Source of the DNA: Mixophyes australis
Taxonomy: Eukaryota; Chordata; Amphibia; Anura; Limnodynastidae
Assembly: GCA_036250195.1 (NCBI GenBank)
Contig: JAVHZZ010000003.1
Location: 296,017,565 to 296,081,564 of the forward strand
DNA length: 64,000 bases
Direction of reading: 5' to 3'
Positions 28,201 to 40,200 of the stretch are shown piece by piece. The position numbers and the translations under genes are program-made. The first letter of the stretch is position 1; every line of letters starts with the position of its first letter. The notes beneath the pieces were generated by a model that ran no database searches, was not told the origin of the DNA, and saw only the letters and a program-made list of their open reading frames with translations.

Positions 28201-31200
28201 TTAAGAAAATAATGTTTGTGTATAATTCCCTTTTAAATGAACTATTATGCTATGGTATGTTTAAGTAACATATTGACATCTATAGGGGAAGTTCTAATAA
28301 GAAAAATAGTTTAATTGTATGGGAACAAGTTTCACAATCCTTTTTGGTTTTAGGTGCGATTTGCCTACTATACCGTAATATCTGCATGTATAGAAAATAC
28401 AGGCCACACCCACTTGTGTGGCTTCACTTGGTTGGGCAGAGCAAGAAAATGCTATAAACATCACCCACATCCACATGACAGATAATGAAGAAATACAAAT
28501 GTTTGGATTCACCAACAATTGGTGCAGTCTGAGCATGAGCAGCTTTACAGATACCTTTTGGAATCTGGAAGGAATATTGAGGCAAATGGATGATACTACA
28601 AGGAGTTTTATTGCCAGATGCTCAATAGTAATGTAGTATATCAGGCCTTGCCAACCTGTGGCTCTCCAGGTGTTGTAAAACTACAAGTCCCAGTATGCCC
28701 TGAGAGTTATTGTCTGACTATTTAGTGGCAAAGCATGCTGGGGCTTGTAGTTTCATAACACCTGGAGAGCCTAAGGTTGGCCAGGCCTGTAGTATATTAT
28801 CCATTAGCACTTCTGTATTGCCCATTGCAGGTACAACTGCCCGTCCACATAAGGCTCCTATGAGCTAGATATATCTACCTGCCCCCTACCTCTATTACTT
28901 TTGTCTACCTGCCTCATTAATTCATCACATTAGGGTTTTCCTTAATATTTGCTACTGAATTTAATGCTAAGCACCTTGACAATGAGAATGGCTATTTCAA
29001 GTGACATGTCTTAGTGGTTTAAAATATTAGTAGAATGTTTGTTCCGTTAACTCATGTGTAAGTTGCTGGCGATGTGTGCGCCTATGTAAAGAAACTTTCT
29101 AATGAAATCTGATTAAACACCTCCGATTGCCACTAGCTATGTGTCAGTATAAATGGCTAACCCAAATGATTAAAATAGAAACCAAATCTCCACCTATCTC
29201 CTATCACCTATTATCTCGCTTAAATAATCTCCTCTCATAAAACCAAAATCTTGTTTTTGCATATTAGGGCAAAACTAGACGTGGTCACACGACTGATCCA
29301 TAGTCAACAAGGAACGCCACTATTACATCCAATTCCTGCCAAACATTTGCACCTTGCAGACCCATGAAAACCAGGTGCATTTGCACAAAATTAGACATGC
29401 GACACCCCAGACAGCATTTATACTGCAGTATTGTACTTTTGCAAATTTGTAACGGACCTATAGTTTCAAGCATCAGAGTTACAAAAAACATAAAATAAAA
29501 AAATCAGAGATGCAAGCAGACACTTTTCCTACAAGAGATGAACATATTGACCTATACACTTATACCATCCAGAGCCTAACAGATTCTCTACAGATATGGA
29601 CAAAGATCGGTCAGTGACGTAACACAGATGTGCAGAGTCCGATAGATTAAGAACAGAAAGGCGAAAACAGTATAAATATCATGTAGAAAAATCATTTCTA
29701 TGGAACACGTGTTGTTGCACTAGCTAAAATTACATAAAGCATTTTTTAATTCTCTATACACACTACTCAGAATAGCAGAGACTTTAGAATTATTTACTAA
29801 ATTAAATGATATCTGCATTCTAGATAATGGACAGCAAAGTACCACCTCCTCTTCTAATAAATGTATTGAAAAAAGATTATGTTTTTTGCAGATTTTGCGG
29901 CAGAGCCAAAAGTCCATTTGCGAAGGTGTTACATTACGGCAGTTTTCCAGTTCTGCTTCGCCATCTGCAGGATTACGTATCACACTATATATTTGTAAAT
30001 TCAAATTACATGAAATTTATAGTCGATAAATAAAGCTGGGATGTCGACAGTCAATTCATTCCGCCGTGTCATGTGGTTGGGGTGGGGTCTAGAACACTTA
30101 AGGCTAAATTCTCCAAATGAGTAAAATATATGGATATTTAATAGAACCATTTTTACAAAAAGTGTCCTCATCTTTGTTACCGACAAAAAAATATTCACTT
30201 TCATTTACATATAATTGATAACCTTCTGTAAATAAAGTATGATCAGCCTAAAAATAGCTATTTCTAATAAAAAAAACATCTTGCATAATAAACAAAATAT
30301 TTAGATCCTGCAGCCAGGGATGATGGCAATAATGAATATATGTCCTAATATGTTTCAATATATGTTTGCATTTAATTTAAAAAAAAAACCCACACATGTT
30401 TGAACTAGCCCTACATCCACCAAAACTGCAAGAGAACATGTCAACAGGACAGTATTTTGAAATTTGTGAATTTACACAATTGTATTGAAAACTGTAAATC
30501 CATGAAAAAAAATATTCAGATAGTAACAACCTTTAGTGCTCCTCCAATCTCTTTTCTTATCACCAGTTTTCACTTGATGTAAATAAATAGTACTTACATT
30601 TTGACGAGTACCCACAAAATAAGTAACACAAAAATATTTTCATGCAATTTAAAGAGTATCACGTATTCGCCATTGATCAAAATACCATTTTTTGGCTTTA
30701 AAAAAATAAAATAGATATTGTTTTCATGCGACTTCCAGCCTCACGCTAACAATAGGAGCATCCACAAAGAAAGGACTATAATTGTTTAAATACTAGCAAT
30801 TCGTCCTTGCTAGTATAAGTACATTTTCACCACCAGAGGGATCTTTATCAAAATCTGTAAATGTGGTAATATTTGCTGGACACTTGTCACTTTAGGCTGA
30901 TTAGCTGCACAAGAATATTAATTACATTACTTAAAATGAAAAGAAGAAATTGATTATCTAATAACTTCAGCTGTCTTTGTTAAGTAGAGAGTGTGATAAC
31001 TATTTTAACTGATTTCCAATGGTATTTAATGCATAAGAGTGAGTGTCAGGTATTATTTACTTTATTGAAATACTATGGTTTTGTAATGTGTTAAAATAAA
31101 GTGTGCCCTCCAACCCCATCGTTCAGACAGGAAAGGCAGCTTTGTAACGCACCCAATATGCTATATAGCATATGTTGGTAGCACAGTCGCCTCTCCGCCA

Positions 31201-34200
31201 CCCCCTCTTTATCAACGGTTCCATCCAGTAGGAAGGTCTTGATTTGAATGCTAATAAGTCAAACGTACAGTGCAGAGTTCCAGCACTTATTACTGATTGG
31301 AAAGTGGGGACACATTTTATTTTAGAAAACCAATTACAAAATAATTTTTTTCAATACTGCACAATGCCCAAACTTGGTTAAAAGTCCATTTAAAGAGGAA
31401 GACACATGACATGCATAATATATAGTATGCATAGAAAAGATCATATTTTGTATTTACAAGACACCTAAACATTTAGCAATATTTGAGTAATATTGGTTAC
31501 ATTTGTAATTTATTTGTTGTAGAGGCGAATTTTGGTGCTTAAACGTTGGTGTTTACTAGAGAAAGATACACATTTATAACAAGAATTTCCAATGCAGTGG
31601 TGCAGTTGTTAAGCTGACCAGGCTAATACAGCCTTCAACCAATGTGCAGCCTTCCAGCGACAGGTTGCCGGTAGACACTCCAGCCTACCACTGCTTGCAA
31701 TCAGAAACCTACTTAAGCAGTAGGAAGCCAACATTTCAAAACATATGGAATGCATCTAAATAATTTCTATGATTAAATGATTTATTAAACGAATGATGCA
31801 ATAGATGTGTTATTTTGTGTATGCGTGAATCTAAATATCAATTTTTATGTGTCACAGTAGTTTCAGGTTTGCTCTTTTCTGTACAATTTTACATTGTTTC
31901 ACTCCTATGAAAGGCAGTACACCCTTTTTTGTTTAAGTTCTAGAATTATTATGATTAAAAAATGTCTAAATGATAATTGCCTAAAATATAGGCAACACAT
32001 CAGCAAGTTCAAACAGGAAAAACTGTAAACAATTGAATTAGCGCCTAAATTTTATATCAGAAAAATCCCACACAATTTTAAAACAAACAAAATCAAAAGA
32101 CAAATCACAAGTTGATGTTGGGCATTAATATATAGTCTTAAATACAATTTCAAGTGTCTGATAACATTTTAAATGCACCAGTAAAAAACAGAAAAAAAAA
32201 AAACCTTTTCATTACCGATTCAGCAAAAATATAAAATTTCCTTTACAAGTAAGGAAAGGTTTGACACAACAGAACAAGCAGATTCAGCGATGGTCCCAAT
32301 AAGTGCCGTGGATACATTGAATCAAGATTTCAGTAGAATATTTAGGATTTTTGGCATGCAAAAGACTCCAACGTTATAGCTTCAAGGGGACAGTAGTTTA
32401 TAGCATACACAGTTTTTAGATTTCTGGGTGGGGTCAGTAAGTACTGATTTAAGTGATTAAAGAATATTTACACTTTCAAATAACTTTCTCTCATAACTGT
32501 CTAAAATGTATCATAATTAGCCCCTTCTCCTTTCCTTGTCGTCTCGAGTTGGACTTAAATGGAGGTTATGCATTCTTAATAAATTATGTCATACAATATG
32601 TATTTGTTGTAGTCAACAGATTACATATCTGTTTAAAGACCATAGGGTATGAGGACAGCCAGGCACATGTAGGCTGAGCTTATATGTTTGCTGGCCAGGA
32701 CATTAAGCAAATTTGTCAGATTTTCTTTTGGCACACATGGTTAGTCCAAAAAGTGTATCCTACCAAACGGAGATTTTGATTTCTGGACTGCAGAGAAGTG
32801 TTGAAAACCCCTTTTCTAAGTTGTTAAACTAAAAATACAGCTTGCATTGTTTTATGTTTAGGAGTGCACAGTATACAGGCATACTATCTTACACTGTTAG
32901 CTGAATTAGATGGGCATGCATTTGAAAGTAAGAGGTCATGCACACAAACTCAAGTTTACCTGAGGTGGGGGATTTGCAACGATCCTCTGAGGCTGTAGGG
33001 CTCTCGCTAATGTCACTAAGACCTGCTGAAACATAAAATGTACAAAGAATGGTTACTAAATTGCCCATATGCTATGGAACTCTAATAAAATCCAAAACCT
33101 TTAATAAATGTTACTTTCAAAAAAGGAACTCATACAAGAGGTCAACTTTTATTTGTTAAATAGATTTATGGTCAATTTTAGTTCCAGTCAAGCATAAAGG
33201 TAATTCTATACCAGAGGCTCTTAACCTTTGGGTCATGGCCCAAAAAATGGGTGTCCGTTATGCTTAAGGTAGATCGCTGCTTTATTTTGTTTGTGCAAAA
33301 TTCTTATGTGCCATCAACAAAAAAAACCCAAAACTAGTTATGTTCCCCCTCTGCAGACTATGACAGAGGTGGGGCTTACAGGGAAGTGTGGAGGAACTCG
33401 CCAGAACGTAGGCATTGTTAGACTAGAAATAAACTCGACTGGCTGAAGTTGTGTAAATAATGGGTGTGCAGATTGGTGGTAGGGCTTATTTTGTCCCAAT
33501 TTTGCCTAAATATTGGTAGGTGTGAGTATATAATTTAAGTAGTAATCTGATATTAGCAATAATATACCCAATTTGCAGAAAACATTACAATAGTTATATA
33601 ATGTACATTAATCAAAACTGAACCATGGGTCAAAAAATGGTCTCAGCCTAAAGAAGGTTAAAAAAAAAAAAACCCTCTGTCCTGCACATCCATATACTGC
33701 AATATGTCACAACACAGACACAGTGAATAAAAGTACTTTGCCACCATGACTTCACATCCATTCACATTTGTAAATTAAAAATTAGAGTAAAACAGAACAA
33801 AAAATAACCAATCAATGGATGTGCGCTAGTTACATGTAACTGCTACAGGTATTTTAAGCGTCCTAAAGGAAACACAGCTTGACCAGGCAAGTGAAGAGGG
33901 CTACTACACTTTGAGAAATAAGACCTCTAGTTCCCATCATTAAAATAAATGAAAATACTTAATTGCTTAAAAAAAAAAATAATGAAGATGATACATCTAA
34001 TTTTTTTCTGTTGATTTAAAATTATGTCCCTACTCTAGTAAAATTAGTAAGCTGTAGGTAACTTGTCCTATCAGCGATCTGGCACAAGTAAAGCCTGGTA
34101 CCAAGAACTTTGACAGATTAGTCATCACAGACATGAAAGTCTGTTCTAATTAGACAGCAATGTTGAAGCAAAAATGTCAAGAAAACCTAACCTGTGCCTA

Positions 34201-37200
34201 TGACTCAAGGACATGAGTTATGCAGACTTGACTCAGACGTAGTAGCCTCTATTTTGTCCAAATTCACCAGGCAACAAGGTTTGGAGGATTCAGACTCAGA
34301 TTTGCGGTCACTCCAAGTTGGGGTGTGTGATCGCACCGCACAGGGGCGTGTCTAAGACTTTCAAAGCACTAGGCCGCCACAACCATCCCCCCCAAAAAAA
34401 CTCACATTGCCGCAATACAAGGCTATTGTCTTTTGTTATAAGGGTCTTTTTGTATGCAGGTGGGTGGAACATACCTCCCTAAATTCAAGGCAGTTATGAC
34501 AGCAGGAGAGTATTGCCTAAATCAGTAGTTAGTAGGTATGTATTATGAAAACTACAAACACGTAGATTACTACTACTTCTGTCATCTCAGAATAATGACC
34601 GCCCTTTACCCCATTATGGAATTGATCACATAACAGATATCCCTATACCCAGTTTGTAGATTACTTGGAAACCAGCATTTAATGGTTTCTGTAATCAAAC
34701 GCAGAAGAAATAATTCATGTTTCTGCATCACTGTGATGGTAATCTCATCCATAACTTGCAAAGACATGAATTATTTCTTCTGAATTTTTCATTACACCAT
34801 ATCACTAGAAGGAATCACAAGACAATACTTTTATAAGAACCATTGGTAAACAGATTTTCTATTCACAACAGGTTTATATCTCAATGTAAAGTACGTAGTC
34901 TTTTTAAATCAACTTGCAAATTAAATCTAGTGGCATTTAAAGGCATGGCTTTTTTAGAATACTAGGTTAAAACTTATTGAAAGCCAGGTTAAATAAATTT
35001 AAAAAGTGGAAAAAATAAAAAAATAAAAAAAGGGATTTTTTTATTGAAAGCATCAATAATATGACTACCACCGAATGTACTGACCACATTCTATCAATAT
35101 TCAAACAATTAGAAACCCTCCTCTAGAAATCCTGTGTTTTCATCTGAAACAGGGCTCTACAGTGAAGGTACCAGCCCCCACACATCCTCTGAAGAGCAGA
35201 CTAGAGGCCCTCAGGAGCGGATAGACATGCATCGTCGGGCCCCAGAGCAGTTGCATGTGCTGCTTTGGCGGTAGTCGCTCCTGGTTGACATTTAACTGTG
35301 GATTTGACAGAGGTTCAGAAAGAAAGTCTTGCATTAAGCCCATTTTATTATATTCCTAACCTATTTATCAGCTATTATGCAAAACTCAACAATAGAGAAT
35401 ACATTATTATATTTTGTTAAATCATAAGTATGTTGTATCGATTTTATTTTCTATGACCCAGCTCGCTATGATTAAATTGATCAAAGGCTTGTCTATGGTC
35501 CAACTTAATTTCGGGATAGAGACCCTGGAAGTACCCTATTCTACCGCACCTTCATCTTCTTTAATGAAATGGTTCGACTGACACGCCTATGTCATTGAAG
35601 GAGACACAGCTCCTAAAGCCCGTTTCAGTCCTACCACAATACGATCAGCACCTACATGCATAGAATCCCCAAACCACTCAGTCCAAGGCCTCTGGTTCTG
35701 TTTTGTGGTTTCATGGTTATCCTTTTAATGTCATTAGTGTCTCTGTGCCGAATGTGACTTGACTATGTATTGTTGTGTAGGAACACATAGTAAGGTAGGG
35801 ACCTTACTATGTAACCCCCCCCCCCCTCTCTACCCTTCCCCTTTTGCTCCTCCCCCTTCCCTTTTTAGATTCCTGTACACCATATACTAGTTAAAACATT
35901 AATAAAAACTAAAAAAATAAAATAAAAAGCTATGTGATATGAAGTACAGCAGTCATTATTTAGCAGTATCGTGAAGACATTGCCAAATTATACCTCAAAC
36001 ATCAGTTACATTAAAGACGCTTATCAGGCACACAAAGTGAGGCACAGTCACAGCATTTGATGAGGTTGCATTGTCAGGAGTTGACTTACTTATGTAAGAG
36101 CAGCGGAGTTTTTTCACAGACTCTGAATATAAGCTAGAAAGGCCGCACATGCAAGAAGCCACAGTCAGCATACCTTAGTGAAGCGATGAAAAAGGAAAAG
36201 ACAGACACCAGAACAGTGCGAGGAACATGAAAACAAACCTCAAAGGATAAATGTCATCTTTACTTAAATAGAATGTAAAAAAAATAATGAGAAATTAAAT
36301 GAGGAAAGGGAAAATAAATAGCAAAAAAGACTGCTCTAATGCCATGGTACAGAATTAGATGAGCTTATACACATATTGTTGAGATGCAAACATTTTACCT
36401 ACTCACTGAGAAATTCTCTGGGGAAGAATATCATAAATCACAATGACACAGGTTATATGCACAAGTTTAACTCAAAAATAATCCCAAATGATTATTTGGA
36501 CTAAAATTTACCTGTCCCCTACATACAGGGGAGGCATTTTTGTTTTTTGGGGGGAGGGGAGGGGGGGTGCAGAACCAATGTTCCTGAGAATATAGCCCAT
36601 CCACTCCCTAGAAACTTGCATATGCAAAAGAAAAAAACCCCTAGGATATTATAGTTCAGTTGCATTTTGGTATATCTGATTTCATTAGCACACTGCCCCT
36701 ACTATACCTATTGATTCTAAAGACCGTCCTGTCTGGGTACCAGGATTTATTTTTAAAGAGCATGTAAAAGCAACATTTTGGATTAAATGTGTGTCAAAGG
36801 CTGCATATATTACTGAGCTGAATATATATGAAACAGAAGTATTTATACTAGATGTTGGGACATACTGAGGTCCCTCAGACTTAAAATAAAATTTCTCATA
36901 TACAAGATATACTGATAATGTAACAAATGCATATGTACATGTCTCTGGAGCTTATCGGCACAGAAGATATTTGAGATGAAGTTGTGATTATGAGGGAAAG
37001 TTCTTTTACATAAGGCAACTTGTGTTTATAGGTTTTGTGGTCCTTAAATTTCATCCACCCAAGCCAAATGGATAAAATATTATACAAGAAGTACCCAATT
37101 GAATAGTAAAGGGCTGCTTTCTTATTAATTGCTGCATTTCAACAATATTGAAGAGAGATGGGTTAACTGATTTGTTAGACCACTTGGCAAAAAAAAAAAT

Positions 37201-40200
37201 CTATGTCTCTTTAGCCCAGTGTCATGTGAATATGGGAACAGATGGATACGAACACAATTGTATTGTTGTACGTACGTACATACATACGTACAAGTCTTTA
37301 AAACCAAAAGATGGACTGAAACGGATATTGACAAAATGATAAAATAGAGTACGCAGGGCATGCTTAATAAATCACAGATCTTGCATGTGGTATTTCTATA
37401 TCCTGTATTAATAACCAGACTGACAATTGCATCCCCAAATGTGTGCGCACTAAACACATTCTCTAGAAATAAGCATCAAGTCTACTTACCTCCTGAGGGT
37501 TGCCGTGTTTTGCGTGGAGAACGTGGCTGTCTCTGGTAGGGGTCATTCGAGCCATATAATTCAATTGTACCAAGGTTTAACAGAACTGTCTTCTGGATGT
37601 AGTCTACCATAGCAATACCATTGCAGTTTCCAAATACTACTCTGAAAGTTGTGCAAGGTAAAGGGGAGGGAAAAAAAAAGTAGATTACAATTTTTTTCCA
37701 GCAGGCCTCACTAAGAACTAAACCTCTCCCACACAAGATAATTGCAAGCATAGAGACCAGTGTATAAATGTCAGTGGTTTCTCTATGGCTGCACATAGTA
37801 AAATGTCAGTGTTAACAAACATAATATATTTAGATGTGCGCACACGTTTCAACTGTATGAGATGTATACCTGGGATGACACCTTAGGCAGCTGGAAAACT
37901 CAAGGTGGTCCAAGATCTTGTGAAAATTTTATCACAACATGCAAGATTCAGCGCTCATGCGTGGGTCATGAAATAAGTGTTGTAGTAGTAGGTTGATGGA
38001 TATGTAGTTTTGAATGTGCACCACAATAATCATGTAATCACTCGTAATTAGCTGTACCTGGGTACTTATGTCCCAGTCTTGTAGCTTTGGTCCGGCATTT
38101 CTATTTGAGAGTTGTTCTGAAGGAAAAAACAAGCTTTCCACGAGGGATTTGACATGCATTCCACTGTGGAACGCACCAGGTTACTTCTGGGCTAAAGTGT
38201 GGTGTGGTGTGGAGGCACGCCCAACACATTTAATCATTTGTTGTGACTTTATCAAGGGGATTGGTTTAACTCCGGTCTGTCATCTGTCTGTATTTTATAG
38301 CCTCTTGTCCCACCGATTGGATTATTTCAATTGCTTTTGTATTGGTCACGTGGAGAGTGATTGACCTGTCATTCAATAACTTAATGACAAAGGAATAGAG
38401 CGAGGCAGTAAAGCATGCGATTATCATCTCAAATAAACTTGAATGTTGTTCGTCTTGGGTACTATAATCCCTCTTATTTTTCTTGATTATTCGAGAAATC
38501 ACTAATGTGTAATTGCGAACTGGCTCACTGTTTCCAGGAATACCAGAGAAGGTTCTGTCATTACAATTTGGACTTAATTATTTTACAAACTCTACATATT
38601 GTTATTAAATTGTTGTGTTATTTTTGTGATTAGAGCCATATGCATTTTAGCATTTCGCTGTATAGATTAAAACATTTAGTTTTATTATTATTCATGCCTG
38701 CATTATTCAGGTAGTAGGGAATACAGCTCCATTCTAGTAATAGGCACTTATTATAGATATCACATTACCATATTGTGCTTTAGTGTAAGCCAGAAAAGAT
38801 AGCATGAAGACATCATAGCAATCCACAGCTAATTATGAGTGATTATATGATTAGTGTGGTGCACATTCAAAACTACATATCCATCAACCTACTACTACAA
38901 CACTTAATTTATGACCCATGTATGAGCACTGAATTTTGAATGTTTTAACTGTGTGAACACATGTATGGGTATAATGCATTAAGTTAAACACTTTATATAC
39001 ACTCACATTTATTTGGCTCTATATCTACGTTTTTCTCTGTGGCCTCTCTGAGGCTAAAGCTAATCCAAAATAATTTTGTAAGCCAGTGGTCCCTAACCAC
39101 TGCACAGGTACTGCTGGATGCCGTATAACATGAAGTTAAAGGACAGTGTTCCCAGGACTTGCCTTTCATACCATTTGGTATTTGATGGATTATTTCCTGC
39201 GATCCACACCATTGGGGCAAACCAGGAGGCCTGGCGCCTTATGAACTGTTTTAATGACGCTATATGGCTTACCAGGCATCGCCTCATTTAGAAAAGGGAG
39301 AAAAGGACCCTCCAGGACTGACACAGGCTTTTCCACTTTTGCCTGCTCAGAGACTAACACCATTGACAGTCCTGAGGAGAAAGAGGACTGGTTTCCCCTT
39401 TCCCTTCTACCGCATGTGTCGGTTTTTCAATAAAGCTTTGGGTTTGTGACTCCCCCTCCCTTACTCCCTCTATCCAATTCCCCCATCACTGTTTGAAGTT
39501 TTGAAATGTCTTGCCTTTAATTTATGTACCCTTACCTATATATGTGTCTGTCTCCCAATAAAGCTTTGGGTCTGTGATCTCCCACTGCCCCACCTTCCCC
39601 TCACAACTATTGCTTATTTGAAACTGTTATGTTTAAGTTTTGCAATACTTGATGTATAGGGTAGGCTGTCACATCTTGTACCTTATGTCATGTATTGTAG
39701 TAAAAAGTATGATTAAATTTGACAATGTATTGTGCTAACAACTGTGCTACGTCACAGTACACTTGAATGTAATATATCTTATGTTTTTTGCACCTTTATA
39801 CAAAATTACAAACAGTAAAAAATATGGTTCCTAATCATATTTGGAGTATGCAGAAGTTGAAATAGTAATATGTCTAATTAATGAAAAAATGTTGTGTTTT
39901 AGTTATTAATAGAGATGTTCACTGACTCCCGTGTTCTGGTTTTGGATCTGGATTAATTTGTGTTTTGGTTTTCGCAAAACCGCCCTTGCGTTCTATTTCA
40001 GCAATGACAAATTAGCAATGGAGCTCTCTTGAATGTCACTGGAGACTTTGAAGAACACTGCTACCCTTCCTCTTTCTATTCTACCTATGACACTGCCCAA
40101 CTGCACTAGAAACTGCCAAGAACTGTGCTACTCCTTCTGTGTCAGTCTGTGAAATGGCGCTGGATCGTCGTGGAGGGCAGTACTTCTAGAATCCAAAGCT

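Larger units (their letters stand above)
25121..32959 (-). other. stxbp5 intron W10/W11, longest complete intron here
   Basis: A 7.8-kb intron. It contains a near-complete SINE (25638-25917), a possible unclassified repeat around 26800-27240 with an AAACGCGTAG motif, and a 148-bp hAT MITE (28642-28789). Between about 29300 and 32950 it is AT-rich with no recognised element. The many short frames are not coding. Confidence 0.65.

Noticed and set aside
33213..33680. A hAT-like element suggested by CAGAGGCTCTTAACCTTTGG and a right-hand AAGGTTAA...CCCTCTG
   Set aside because: The terminal pairing is poor and the flanking octamers do not match.
36085..36131. A splice-bordered 46-nt minus-strand segment between W9 and W10 (acceptor-like CTTTCTAG, donor-like GTAAGT)
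   Set aside because: Its phase does not preserve the tomosyn frame, one frame hits TGA, and no matching tomosyn segment is known between these exons. Treated as a pseudo-exon.
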